From assembly GCF_022965805.1 (NCBI RefSeq), contig NC_133105.1:6262001-6326000 (forward strand): DNA of 64,000 bases, read 5' to 3'. A program made the position numbers and the translations under genes. The stretch comes from Primulina eburnea. Taxonomy: Eukaryota; Streptophyta; Magnoliopsida; Lamiales; Gesneriaceae. Each line of letters starts with the position of its first letter. Within the stretch, counting starts at the first letter, position 1. The notes beneath the pieces were generated by a model. It was not told the origin of the DNA, made no database searches, and was given only the letters and a program-made list of their open reading frames with translations. Of the stretch, positions 1 through 17,519 are shown piece by piece.

Positions 1-967
1 ATAACAATGGTAGACAACTTCCGTAAACTTTTGTAAAAGGCATATAATTTCAGTTTGAGAGCATCGCACTCTCCCTGTTGTATATAGTTTGTTTGTCTTG
101 TTATGTCCTCTGTTGATAGCTTATGAACACATTTTTGAAGAATATGTCTGATGTGTTTCATTTTTGTAAGAACTATACTTGCTTCCTTTGAAAGATCACA
201 AGATGAAAGAGTTAATTAAGAGTGGGTTTCCAATTAAAAAGATTATATATACTTTTAAAAAATTTAATTCACAAAAAATAATGTTATGCTCAGAGTTTGT
301 TTTTATTTTGAATTTTTAAATCCTGATTACTGCAAAGGTAAGCAATATGTATGATTTAGATAAAATAAAATTCCATGATAGTAAATTTTCTTCTTCTTTT
401 TTTGGGAAAAAAAATGTCGTTCACTTTTTATGCGAATATTAAATATTTTTCATATTATTATGTGTGTGTTCAATGTACATCAGTGCATACAGACGTCGAT
501 TATATAATTTAAAGATGTACTAGATTTTTTTTAAAAAGATTGAACCTATCATACAAAAAATAAGCATTCTAACATAACAAAATTGTATACATTTTATATT
601 TTTGATATTGTTCATGATTTAAGAAAAAACATAGGAATTTATTATTCAGATATGATTCATAAAATTAGAATGATATATTATTATTTATGAATAAGTATCT
701 TATGAGATGATTTCATAGATATATTTTCTGATCTATACTTAAAAGTAAAAACAATAATCTTAGCATAAAATATAATATTTTCTCGTGAGAAGATTTAAAA
801 TCATATTTTTAAAATTGATTTGTGTGATTGTTTTTTTTTTTTGTTATTTATAACCCATAATATAATCATTAAATTCGTTGGGATATTATCTTGTTTAAAA
901 TACAAAAAACTTTAACGTCTCTGTAGATTTTTGGATGTGTTTGTAATTTTTAAAATATTAAAAAGTA
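1..967. other. AT-rich intergenic DNA upstream of TGS1
   Basis: No reading frame of substance and no recognisable repeat boundary is visible. The stretch is strongly AT-rich with many short A and T runs. It ends at the target duplication of the MITE at 977. Confidence 0.6.
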
Positions 968-976
968 AAAAAGAAA

Positions 977-1146
977 GAGCGGGTCTAGACCGTCTCACGG
1001 ATATTAATACGGATCAACCCTACTCATATTCACAATAAAAAAGTAATACTCTTAGCATAAAAAATTATATTTTTCATGGAAGACCCAAATAAGAGACTCG
1101 TCTCATAAATTCGATCCTATGAAATCATTTCGCACAAGTTTTTGCC
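977..1146 (+). mobile_element. MITE copy 1 (GAGACGG family), in TGS1 5' flank
   Basis: A 170 bp member of the window's main MITE family. It has the family landmarks in order: GACCGTCTCACGG near the left end, the central AAGTAATACTCTTAGCATA segment, and a right end closing with CAAGTTTTTGCC. It is flanked by AAAAAGAAA (968-976) and AAAAAGAAT (1147-1155), an 8/9 match that looks like an aged 9 bp target duplication. It sits about 236 bp before the TGS1 start codon, so it is probably in the promoter or 5' UTR. Confidence 0.8.
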
Positions 1147-1382
1147 AAAAAGAATCGTAGATAGCCGCTACCTTTTTACCTTGGAGGAGAAGGTTTTTAA
1201 ACGACAACGTTTTGGCTTGCTCATCGTGAACGCGTTGAATTATCGAAATATCACAGGGTTGACTGAATTTTGACTTCGAGATTGGAAAGCCTGTTGCTTC
1301 TCCAAATTCCAGTGCCCTAACACTCGCATAAATTTTACGCCACTGATTTATTTGCAGAACCCATTTCAAAAATCGAAGCTTT

Positions 1383-6598
<5,216 letters not shown>

Positions 6599-7669
6599 GT
6601 TTTTAAAATCTTGCTGGTGCTCCGAAGTGGAAGATTCGTCGATGATTCTCCTTTTGTACATAAACTTTCAAGATAAACTTATTGGAGCTTTTACATATGG
6701 ATGCATGTAACATAGAGCACGAATGAAGTGTGTAAATATTAGAGGATAACTTATGGAATTTTTTTTACAACAATTTCATGTGAGGTTCAAAATTTTCTGG
6801 AAATTGTGGAAGCATGCTCTTCAAAGCCGGAACTAAGTTTCAAATTTAAAACGAGGTTTCGAGTTCGAAATTTACTTATAATAAACTCTACGTGTCCCAT
6901 GCAGTGGTAAATCCTGTCCTAATTTTCCCTCTCTCGGAAAAGTCACAAGACAATGAATGCGACCAGAAGAGTGAAAAATGGGAGCAGGTTCTTGTAGGGG
7001 GCCGCCATAGCAAACATTTGTTGCAGGCAAACTGTTTCATCTTTATTTCTCCTGGAAACCCTGCTAGCCAATATACCTCCTTGCTTATGACTCGGCATTT
7101 TATTATACAAAAAATTAAAAATTGGTTTTTATATATAAAATAAATAATAAGGATATAATTATTATATTTGATTTTTAATTATTTTTCTTACTATTTATTA
7201 TCTATATGTGTGTGTGTGTGTATATATATGTTATATTTATATTTGTATTAACTTAAGTAATAAATATTTTCATAACTAAAAGTATTAAAAATAAACTGAT
7301 TAATATTGTGGTAACTTTTATGACGTCAATATTTAATATTATGACGAAGTTTCGTGTTTGAAACCTAAAAAAATCCAATCGTCACTCCGATCTACACAAA
7401 AATAACCCTTCAATTTCTAGTCAAATTTTCAGACATAGCCGTGGAAAATGGGACCCAATTTCGGCAGGCATGGAAAAATTTGTTCACAGAACATCATAAT
7501 TTTGATGCAGACTCCGTCCCTTAAAGTCCAAAAAGCGCTGTCTTTCACGTACATCCACACACCAGCCGCATTAAAAAAAACACCATAAAGACTCCATTTT
7601 TATTATATGCCATATACTCAGATCTCTGTGATTCTACCACGACCCCCCCTTTCTACTTTCTACTTGAGG
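6599..7669. other. TGS1 3' region and spacer to the remorin gene
   Basis: The first part should be the TGS1 3' UTR. The rest is AT-rich, with a short TG/TA microsatellite at about 7207-7230. Open frames here are short and lack family similarity. The last 200 bases before the remorin start are less AT-rich and probably hold its promoter and 5' UTR, but no TATA box is convincing. Confidence 0.5.
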
Positions 7670-10524
7670 ATGCCGGAACTGAGTTTTCAAGATTTGAGCT
7701 CGGGTTTCAGGGCCCGACAGATGAGCCCGAACTCTGTCATTTTTAATGCTGAATCAAATTTTAGTATCTTTTCTCCTGCTTCTGGTAGTGTCGAGCGATG
7801 CTCTTTTGCCTCTGATGCTCCTGATAAAGATTCCCTTGTTTCTCAGGTAATGCTGATGGATTTCATCACATTTTATTCATCTGATTGATTATATTTCAGC
7901 TACTCTTCACATGCATTTTGAAAAAAATGGATTTCAAATGTGTGCATACATGTGTATTCTTGAACATACCTGAAAATTTTTCTTACGTTTATGTAGGAAA
8001 ATATGTTTATTGTAGTGTTACATTAAAAATTTGAAAGTAAAAGTTACGGTTTTCAAATAATTATGATTGAAATTTGATGGGTTGTTTGACGGACAACTGG
8101 CTTGTCGGTGTTGGTCGGCCCTGTCAATGCAGTTTTCAGTATGTCCTTTTCGTTTATGTGGGGAATGGGTAAAGAATTTTTCAATTAGATTTCACAGAAG
8201 GGTTTTGGTTTTTAGCGTTCAACAGATTCTACTGTTATAGTAAAATGTAGTTCTTGGGTTCATAAAGTATCTACTTTTTTTGAAACTCAAAAAATGTCCA
8301 TTCAAGAAGCTGGAGAGTTGAAATTTGTAATTTGTAACAGAAGTTGGCAGGGCATGAATCATCTGAGGATTTGAGTTGCTCAGATCTAGATCCAAATCAA
8401 TCCACGCTAGTAATCAAGAATAGTGTTCATCTCAGTAGAAAAGAATATTCAGAAGGTAATTCTTGGTCTCGCGCCCTTCTTTTTTTTAGTTTAGATTCTG
8501 TGTTAACTGGCTTTCACCTCATTTGAATGCTGAATGACATACTGAAATTTTTGGATCAATAATGCTGACTATTTGTAATAAAATATGACTTGTACTTAGT
8601 TCAAAAACCATATGGGAGTGAGGCTGAGACGACGGAGGATGAAAATGTAGCAAAAGCTTCTGCGGAAAAATCGTATTCCCGGTCTGTTAGAGGTATTATA
8701 TATGCATATATTTTTGCAAAATAAATGTCCACTTCTGTGTTCAATCATTTACCGTTCTTTCTTGGTGGGTTTTGTTTGATTAGAATGCCAAGACAGAAGA
8801 TTCAGATCTGAAATTCTATTGAAAAAATCTGATCACCGAGGGCCTGCCTCTGTAGATCATGACTACTCTGCAACTATTTCTGTAAGCTCTTCCTCGCCCA
8901 GACTTGGTGTCATGAAGAAACTATCTACTGCACCTCATAGAACCAGCACATTCCCTAGTCCTGAAACACCTAATCAGCATTCAAATGTTGGGGTTCAGAA
9001 AGGATGGAGTTCCGAACGTGTTCCACAGCACATGAATGCTAATAAGAGGAACGTGAATTCTGCATTTCCACCTTACAATAATGGTAGGACTTTGCCTTCG
9101 AAATGGGAAGATGCGGAGAGGTGGATTTTAAGTCCCATGTCGGGAGATGGTGCTATAAGGACTTCAGTTCAGCAGTCACAGAGGCGGCCTAAATCTAAGA
9201 GTGGGCCACTTGGGCCTCCCGGGGTTGCTTACTATCGGATGTTTTCTCCTGCCCCTTTTACGTTTGAAGGTGGGAATACTCGAAAACTAATTGCAAATTC
9301 TCCATTTTTGACGGGTGTGATGGCTAAGGATGCTTTATCAATTCGACATGGTGGCTGTGAAGGCAATGACAACTTTCTTCCAGTGATGGAGCCATCAATG
9401 GTGAGGTCAATTAGCATACATGGATGTTCGGAAATATTAAACCAGTCGTTATTTCTTGGATACCAGGGTACATAGTCATCTTCTCTTTGATCTTGCCTCA
9501 GAATGTTGCTATGTGTTAGTTGATTTGATTGCCTGATTGTTTCCCGGTTTCATGTTATAGATGTAGATGAAAACTATGACACCGAAACTGCTGAAAAAAA
9601 TGCATCCAGTGGTTGTTCGAGGAGGGATATGGCCACTCAAATGAGTCCAGAGAGTAGTGTACACTCATCATCTGGGAGACGATTATCGCTCTCTCTTGCA
9701 ACTCCATCTATTTTACCCATTGTAGAATTGGAGAGCATTTGTTCCTCCAAAACAGAGATCAGCAATGTGCCGGTTGACGGACATGTCACAATGACAAGGT
9801 GGTACAAAAAGAAAAGGAACAAAAGTTTGGAAAAGGGCAGTGGACATGTGGATGATTGGAAAAGAAAAGCATTAAACATCGGCTCTGCCACTTGGGGTGA
9901 TTCCACGGAGCCATCCAAGAGTATTTCAACGTAATATTATTCACAATCAATCTTTGTTTGCTCGTCTTAAGTACTAAAATAAATTAAATGAACGAGCTTC
10001 CATACTTCCACTGGATTATCTTAGATTCTGATATCGTTTTATGCTATTGTACATTCAACATCATCATGCTTCTGATATATAAAATAATAAGTCTGTTGGC
10101 AAAGTGCACAGAACAAAAACGTTTGTTGGCCATTTTATTTTATTGCTATACCTGTTTCAGAATTAGGCAGGAGGAGGACAGAATTACTTCATGGGAGAAC
10201 CTGCAAAAAGTAAAGGCTGAGGCTGCCATGAGAAAACTAGAGGTACATTTACTTGTTTTGTAAAAGATGATTTTTATTCCTGATTCATTCATAACTTGGT
10301 TGGTTTTTACTGTTCAGATGAAATTGGAGAAGAAGAGATCATCATCCATGGATAAAATCATGAACAAACTGAGATCTGCACAAAAAAAAGCCCAAGATAT
10401 GAGAAGCTCTATGCTCACTAACCAGACTCATCAAATCGAAATGCCCTCCACCAAAGCATTGTCGTTTAGAAGGACCCACCAGTTTGGCTTGTTTAGTGGC
10501 TGCTTTACCTGTCATGCATTTTAG
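7670..10524 (+). CDS. Remorin family protein (long N-terminal type)
   Basis: Remorins are plant-specific scaffold proteins of plasma-membrane nanodomains, acting in signalling and microbe responses. Seven exons join in frame: 7670-7846, 8341-8455, 8600-8692, 8784-9467, 9561-9930, 10161-10242 and 10318-10524, giving 575 residues. The N-terminal 450 residues are Ser/Pro-rich and disordered (for example SSSSPRLG and GPLGPPGVAYYRMF). The C-terminal remorin domain begins near residue 459 (SATWGDST) and runs through the basic coiled coil ITSWENLQKVKAEAA and MKLEKKRSSSMDKIMNKLR. The tail FSGCFTCHAF has two cysteines, as expected for the S-acylated membrane anchor of remorins. The start is uncertain: an in-frame ATG at 7607 would add 21 residues, but MPELSFQD looks the more natural beginning. 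The length fits the long remorins with variable N-termini (group 5/6 style). Confidence 0.88.
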
Positions 10525-11570
10525 TGCTACCGAGCTTCAACATGTCAGGTGTTCTTGGTTGCAATATGCCTCTATATAATTATGCTTTCTACTCTAATTT
10601 TGATCTTCTAGTTCAACTAATTATGTTATCATTTTCTCTACATTGTCACTCTCATTATCTGTTTACACTGTATGAGATTCGTTTATAATTATATATAAAA
10701 AATGCAATCAAGAATTAAAGGAAATGCGATGAAGAATAGGATTGATTCTTCTCCTTCATGCTTAAAACGTTTTTCCGTTTCTTTTGATTAGGAACGAGGA
10801 AAAAGTAAAAAGGGTGTACGATACAACTGAAGATGGATACACTAAATGCTGTAGAGATGATTTGGGATGGTGACATTTTTATTGTTGCATGCATAAATAT
10901 ATATATATATCTCTCTCTTATCTCGATGAATAATCAGACGGACCGAGAGATCCATTCTACTTGCTATCCTATGGATTAACTTACCAGTTAATCTTCCTCG
11001 ACGCGTTATGTTTTTGAAGGAAACCATAGGTGTGGATGGATCAGTGCTGGTGCTGTTAACTTCTATTCAAATGTTCATATGCTTAGTACTTTGATGCCTA
11101 GGACTTTGTTGTCCCCATTCTTTTCAACTGTATTATATATTTTGAGGTTGAAAAACAATGCGCATTCTTGATCATATTATGTATTTTACGTCCCCAAATG
11201 TGTTGTTTTCTCAAAATCACGAGTCTAGCACCACACCCCATGTTTACATGAAGATTAATCTCTCATATATGGCTGCATTTAGTAAATGAACTCTCATCTC
11301 AATTCATCAAGATATTGAGGATATATATAATTTTAACATCATGTTCACACATTGTGTTCATTTATATTGTGTTCATTTATGTGTCCATCAATGAGGTGAT
11401 ACTCATGAATTGGATGTGATGAATTATAAAATTTTATAATTATTTGTAATATTTTCCAGCACCGTCGTTTGGCTATGAACATTTGCCCTATATTCACAAT
11501 AGAACCACAACAAATATGGGTTATATCTTCTAGTGGGTGTACTTCTCTTTCATATCCCACATAATTGGTG
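10525..11570. other. Remorin 3' flank, no gene seen
   Basis: AT-rich sequence with short meaningless frames. The stop at 10522-10524 is followed by a TC/TA-rich stretch and a small TA run near 10896-10908. A segment at 11345-11390 repeats TTGTGTTCATTTAT twice. I see no coding signal. Confidence 0.5.
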
Positions 11571-11940
11571 TTAAGATTGAGAGTTGAATCTAACTCAACT
11601 TCAAAAATTAGTTAAATGAGAAAAAATTGTCTGAGTCAATATATGAAACCCCCAGTCACGGGGGATTGTTCAAATCTATATATGCAATTCTCAAGAACTT
11701 TATCAAACTGATATGGAATATCTTAACACACTTCTTCACGTCCAAAAATGAACAACCGAAGCATGAAGATGTTAATGAGTGGTCCAACTTGGGTAGTCAA
11801 ACGCATAGCGGTGGGGGTAGGTTTTGATACTTTGTTAAGATTGAGATTTGAACATAACTCAATTTCAAATAGAGGAGGATCACCCAAATCAATATATACA
11901 ACTCTCAGTCATGAAAGTGGATTGTCTTACTTAATAATTA
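11571..11940 (+). repeat. Solo-LTR-like relics related to the 56.4 kb element
   Basis: Two stretches begin GTTAAGATTGAGA (about 11571 and 11837). Each continues with a decayed form of AACTCAA...ATATACAACTCTC, the same order of words as the 116 bp element at 56429-56544 read on its - strand. They look like old copies of one small LTR-type repeat, possibly in tandem or as the two ends of one element. Ends are not sharp and no target duplication was found. Confidence 0.45.
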
Positions 11941-12343
11941 AATCATATTGATCCCTCACATTTTAAACTATGTTTGTATTTTGGTTTGATCAATTTTGAA
12001 CGATATTATTGTTGGTTTATTGTGGAAAATAGATATTTATCTCAACCCTCAAAAAATCTTCTCGAAGGACGAATATGTTGGAAGGACAACACTATGTAGA
12101 TGGTATGCGAGCTTAACTCCGTGTGACAGTCCAATCTTATGTCTTAAAAAAAATTAAATCAGAATAGTTTTGTGTACATATAAGTTGGTTTAATAATAAT
12201 TTTTATATTGTGATGATGATAAGTTATAAGACGACCCCAACATTGTCAGCGTTTCACATGGATTTCTCGTGCTTTCCAACTATCAACATTTGCATCCTAG
12301 TTTAATACGTAAGCCATTAATTCAAACTGACACATTATATATA

Positions 12344-12611
12344 CTAGTTACTCGGCACACGCGATGCGTGTGTGTACAATCTTTTTATCATTATCGATGG
12401 ACTAAAGTGAAATTTGACAAATTATGAAGAGACTAAATTGATATTTGAATTGTTGAAATAAAAAAAATATAAATAAAAGTGTGTGTTGAAATAAAAAAAA
12501 AACAAAAAACAAAAATGTAATATTAATATCACATAAGGGGTAAAATTGGAAGAAAATTTGGTGTCCTCTCTAAGTAGTTACTATCAATGCCTCACACTTA
12601 ATAGATAGTAT

Positions 12612-12614
<3 letters not shown>
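12344..12614 (-). mobile_element. Compact non-autonomous Helitron
   Basis: Read on the - strand, the element starts TCTATACTATC and ends CTAG. The flanking host bases are A at the 5' side and T at the 3' side, which is the canonical A|TC...CTAG|T Helitron junction. Just before the end is a perfect hairpin, CACACGC-GAT-GCGTGTG (12356-12372), the expected terminator-like palindrome. It is 271 bp long with no coding capacity. Helitron families are known for these signals; the assignment rests on them and not on a helicase. Confidence 0.7.

Positions 12615-12683
<69 letters not shown>
12615..12683. repeat. (TA)n microsatellite
   Basis: About 35 TA units directly abut the Helitron 5' end and run into a short (GT)n tract. 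This suggests the Helitron landed in or beside an existing TA run. Confidence 0.95.
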
Positions 12684-12687
<4 letters not shown>

Positions 12688-12944
12688 AAGTGTGTGTGTG
12701 TAATTTATATGTTAACCTTACTTTTATTTTATTTTATTTTTAAATCTGAATTTTATATGTATAATTTTTTAAACATAGATTTTTAGCTCTCCTAATACTT
12801 CGAAAATTAATGGAAAACATATTTTACACATAAATCAAGTCACGGGCTCATTGACGATTTTTAGTTCGCCCACATCGTTGATGGCTATCATCGTCCAAAA
12901 ATATATTAATAGGCAAATATATACTAACGTGAAATATTAATGTT

Positions 12945-13095
12945 AATCGGTCTCACGGATCTACGTCGACCCGGTTTATACTTGTAGTGAAAAATGATAT
13001 TTTTGATAGAAAAATAATATTTATCAAAAATATCATTTTTTCATATGTATGGTCGAAGATCTTTCTCATAAAATTGACCTGTAAAAGTTTTTGTA
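12945..13095 (+). mobile_element. Diverged relic of the GAGACGG MITE
   Basis: GGTCTCACGGATC near the left, a middle of AAAATGATATTTTTGATAG-type sequence and a right end of TAAAAGTTTTTG follow the family layout, but most positions have drifted. No target duplication is visible. Confidence 0.5.
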
Positions 13096-13220
13096 AATAT
13101 ATATACTATATTTTAAAAAAATTAAGAGTACTTAATCTCTGTGTTAAAAAATTCAAGTACCTTTACCGAGTTGTATGTGATTTTACCGCTGATTTTTAAA
13201 ACACGAGGTTTTAAATACAA

Positions 13221-13245
13221 CTAGTATTTAACATGTGCGATGCAC
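13221..13245 (-). mobile_element. Helitron-like 3' end
   Basis: CTAG followed 10 bases inward by the hairpin GTGC-GAT-GCAC (13235-13245), in the same orientation and spacing as other Helitron-like ends in this window. The matching 5' end was not located. Confidence 0.45.
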
Positions 13246-13686
13246 GGAATGATATTATTAAAAATTAGTAAAAAATGAATACATATTTAAATTGAAAAAA
13301 TAATATAATTATAAAAAATATAACTAAAAACTATTTTTTCGTTAATTTTTAAAAACTTTCTTAAATGCAACGCATGTCGATTAATTTTTTGCTAATAATC
13401 ACTATCATAAATCAAAATTTTAGATTGTGTTAGCTTAAGACAATGATATGATGTTTATCATATTTAGTATATTGATGTCGACTATCAACCTTAATATATA
13501 TTTAATTTTCGAAAATGATAATGTACTTTGTCCTCTTTAAAATATTAAAGATTAAAGATACAAGGGCACTGAAAAGTAGAATTACTAAATTTGACTTTGC
13601 GCTTATTTTTTTTTTAAAAAATTGAATCTCTGAGATTTTCTGTTCACTCCATAGATTCTATTAAGATCAGTATTTCTTTAGTGTAG

Positions 13687-13868
13687 GAGTGAGTCTCATG
13701 TGAGACCGTCTCATGGATCATAATCTGTGAGACGGGTCAACCCTACTCATATTCACAATAAAAAGTAATACTCTTAGCATAAAAAGTGATACTTTTTCAT
13801 GGGTGACCCATATAAGAGATCCGTCTCACAAATAATACCCGTGAGACCGTCTCACACAAATTTTTACC
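13687..13868 (+). mobile_element. MITE copy 2 (GAGACGG family)
   Basis: A 182 bp, well-preserved copy that opens GAGTGAGTCTCATG and closes AAATTTTTACC. It is bounded by a perfect 9 bp target duplication TTAGTGTAG (13678-13686 and 13869-13877). Both ends carry the GTGAGACCGTCTCA palindrome. Nine-base duplications fit Mutator-type transposition. Confidence 0.9.
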
Positions 13869-13877
13869 TTAGTGTAG

Positions 13878-15694
13878 TGGCTGTGCATCCAAATAATATT
13901 AAACTATGTTATTAAAGAATAATGCTTTAGCATGACATTTTTAATTATAAAGCAATAAAATAGAGATAGAATTTATGCAATATTTACTTTCATCTTTATT
14001 TAAATTACTCAATAATCTGAATTTCATTATCCTATATATTGATTTATCTAATTAGTTTAATAGTAGAACCAATTATATATAACTCAAACCAAATAATATA
14101 TAACATATCAAAACATGAGAAATTATGAAATTCTTCCTGCTAGTACTTGACCTATTTTTATTTTGGTGCTTCCAATGTTTAAAATTGGTATTCATCCTAT
14201 AAATTATTTTTTTACTAAATATTTTGTCAAAATACTGACGTCATGTTAGATATTGATGTTATATTCTATTCCACGTTAACGTTTCGATGAAATAGAATGA
14301 AAACAAAAAAATGCCAACTTAATTATGTAACTACATCAATTTTACTTAACACCTAAAAGACAGGAACATAAAAAGACCAACTTACATTATAATTTTGGTA
14401 ATTACCCCATTAAATATAGGTTTTTAATACGTAAGATTGATGGAATGTTTAGAAGAATGTTTAAATAAACACTCGACACAATATGTAAGTTTTTTCAATT
14501 AGTTTAAAAGAGTTGACAACTAAACTGAATATCATCGAGTATCTATGCAGTTTGTTAACATATAAGTGCGGAAAGAAGCTAAACTAACAGATTAGAACAA
14601 ATCATAGAATGAATGGGAAGGGGGTAAACAGAAGTGTAAAAAAGACAGATATATTTCTGGATGTTCAGAGAATTGAAGCTTTTACGTCATCTTTCTTCTT
14701 CTAGGAATATTCGCACTAGATGACTTTGGATAATACAAGTAGTTTGTAAGATCCCGATTCATTTTGGTCATAAACACTGCCAAACTGAAACTCCTGGTAT
14801 CTCAAAAAATTATTAGACATTCTGCAAACTACTATACAAATGTAATACACAATTATACTAACTTGGCACGAAATGATCAAATAAAATTCTTTTAAGGTGT
14901 GTTGAACTGATTCGATTTCGCTCATGTATATGAATGATTTTGAAGACTTAATCTTATCAATGAATAATCGATGCTTTCTTGGAATCAACTTCTCCTCTAA
15001 TTATACTCTCATAAATAGATTCGTGTAATCAAAAGTGTCGGTTTGCTTGTTTTAGTCCATGCCAACTCTTTTTTCACAGTAATCACTTACTTATCATAAG
15101 AAATTCGAGCAACTGCTTCATAGTGCTTGATGTGAGCATCAGTTTAGTATTCTAACGTAGACTGATTCGAGGTAAACTGAAATCCTTTAAGCTTATTTAT
15201 TCAGTTTAGAAGCATATCAATTTTGTTTTTGTAATTTTTTCTCTTAAATTAGTTTTGCCTTAATATTATTTGCTAACCACCAAAATATATCAAATTGTTG
15301 ATCCAACATAATATCTCATGGCTATGGACAAAATAATAATACAAAAACTCATATGAAACGGTTTTAGAGTCAATTATGCGTAATGGATCTCCGATCTGAC
15401 TCAAATCATGAAAAATATTAATTTTATGTCAAAAGTATCATTACTCATTATAATTATGAATCAGATCGATCGTCTCATGGAAATAAACTCATGATACCGT
15501 CTCACGGAAATACTTAATATAATACAAAAAATGGGAAGATATTAAATAGGATTTTTGTCATGTAACTCAAGATTAATGCATTTACCCACTAGAATGGGCA
15601 TGCATGACACAATTGGCACTAAATAATGAAATTCACGTGTACTCCCACAATTCAGCAAGAAAAATCGACGCCTCCATCTAAAAATTAAACTACA
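13878..15694. other. Intergenic DNA, HEC 3' side; one MITE relic
   Basis: No supported gene. A decayed member of the GAGACGG MITE family is visible at about 15345-15520, with GATCGTCTCATGG and CCGTCTCACGG still readable. The rest is AT-rich. Confidence 0.5.
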
Positions 15695-16456
15695 TCAAGA
15701 ATCTGTCAAATTCTGCACAGTTTGAGGAGATGACTGATGATAACCATTAGAGGCCACCGGAATGTAACTCCCACTCGACATCGGAACGGGGAATCCCATC
15801 CAGGCGGCTGGTGGCCGACTCGCCTCCACTCTTTCAAGAGACTGAACCTGATCTTTCAAGAACTTGACATAATGAATTGCTTCATCCAGCATTGACGCAG
15901 TATCCATCTTAGTTCCACCGGGCACCAGTCTCTGAAGAATCCTGATCCGTTCGCTTATCCTCTCCCTGCGGTGACGCGCCGCCACGCTTTGCGGGTCAGT
16001 CGATATCTTCACGTTCTTTCTCCTCGGCGGCTTGACAGACTCCGGGTCTATATGAATCGGCTGCATCGCCGCAATCCTGAAGATCATTTCGCGCATTGCT
16101 GCCATCGATGAATTCCTCTGCCGTGTTTCCCCAGCTGCCTCTCCATAACACTCTTCCACTTTCCATCTTTCCCAGCCTGAATCGTGCTGGAAATATGGTG
16201 TCCCCGGTTGCTCTTGATGATTTGAAGCTCCGGAAAACGAGATACTATTAATTAATGCAGGTGAATTAGCATGATAATTCTTTAGATCGCCATTACAGCT
16301 ACCATTCACGTGAATTAAACCACCATTATTGTTTTCTTGATGACTGTTGAATCCCATCTCAGGAATCTGATCACACGCCGCCCCGGCGAAATCCATTTCC
16401 ATCAGCATCAGTTCCATCTGATCCGCAACTTCAGATTTCAAGAATCCAATATCCAT
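15695..16456 (-). CDS. HEC: HECATE1/2-like bHLH transcription factor
   Basis: HECATE proteins are nuclear bHLH factors that in Arabidopsis act in carpel and transmitting-tract development and in meristem and light responses, often as partners of SPATULA. The gene is a single 253-codon exon, as is usual for HEC genes. The bHLH domain is at about 155-208: [20 protein letters not shown], then [20 protein letters not shown] and EAIHYVKFL. The basic region has the atypical VAARHRRER form of subfamily VIIIb, without the usual E-box glutamate pattern. The preceding block [20 protein letters not shown] (121-140) is typical of HEC1/HEC2 and differs from HEC3/INDEHISCENT. One small departure is KDQVQSLE where I would expect KKQVQSLE. 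The start is the first ATG of an acidic N-terminus. HEC1 and HEC2 cannot be told apart here. Confidence 0.9.
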   Translation of the reverse strand: MDIGFLKSEVADQMELMLMEMDFAGAACDQIPEMGFNSHQENNNGGLIHVNGSCNGDLKNYHANSPALINSISFSGASNHQEQPGTPYFQHDSGWERWKVEECYGEAAGETRQRNSSMAAMREMIFRIAAMQPIHIDPESVKPPRRKNVKISTDPQSVAARHRRERISERIRILQRLVPGGTKMDTASMLDEAIHYVKFLKDQVQSLERVEASRPPAAWMGFPVPMSSGSYIPVASNGYHQSSPQTVQNLTDS

Positions 16457-17519
16457 ACCTGTTTGATTAAATTAAAATTGTCTTCATACAAGTGAACAAT
16501 TTTCAAGAAACGGGCTTCTGAAAAGGGAACAAAGCTAGTTTTTTGGGAGAAACGAGAGCGTGCAAAAGCAGGATAAAACTGATGCGCAGAGGGATGGGAA
16601 AGGTGGAGAGAAGTGTTGTATCAGAAAACTAGAGCAATTGCAGTAATGCACCAGAATTAGGTTTTGGGAGACGAAATATTGAAGGGGAAATGTGGAATAA
16701 AGTAGTGATTCTTGGGAATAGGCTTGATTGAGCCAGCGGGATATGAATACATAACAAGTGGTACCACTTTATCATATTATAATATAATATCTAAATTATA
16801 TAGTCATTTATCATATTATTTTATAAACTATATAATAATGGCAATTGTCATAAAGTTGGTGAAATTTTTCTTGCAAACATAATTGTTTTATAATTTTCAA
16901 GGGCATGTAAATCTGCTTCTTTGTAATTTTAATTTTTTATACTGTAATTTATTTTCAAATAATTTCAACACAACTAGACATATTTTATGACAATAAGATA
17001 TATATGTTTATTTGATTTTAAACATAAATGTTCATACGTAGGTATGTATAATGTATTTAGTTAGGAACAGAGCCAAAAAATATAGGTTAGAGGTGCAAGA
17101 ATATTTTATAAATTTTTAGGAGGGGCACAAGTCAATATTTGGGAGGAAATTGAAAAAAATATAATTATTTCTAGGCCCCTAGTCCATAAATTCAAATGAG
17201 ACATATTTAAAATTCATGATCATGTATTATTGAAGTTAAAAACATTCATATTGTTGGGTTATATAATACTAAAAATTCTGATTTCGATAAAAAACAAAAC
17301 TTGTTATTGTGTTGTCGACATATTTCATTAAGTGCGAAGTTAATATGTGTCAAATTAAAAGTGAAAGATTGCTGAAATCATAACTTAGTTTATGGCAAAC
17401 TGAAGTTTTTTTTTATGGTAACTCATAGCTCAGTGATGCAAAGGATCAACGGCCAAAACTAATGAATTAAAAACTTAATTTTACACAACTCATATTTCAC
17501 AACAACCCAATTGGTTCGG
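16457..17519. other. HEC upstream region
   Basis: This is the probable 5' UTR and promoter of the HEC gene on the - strand, then AT-rich intergenic DNA. A GA-rich stretch lies at 16530-16740. No clear TATA box within 150 bases of the start, no other gene. Confidence 0.4.
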
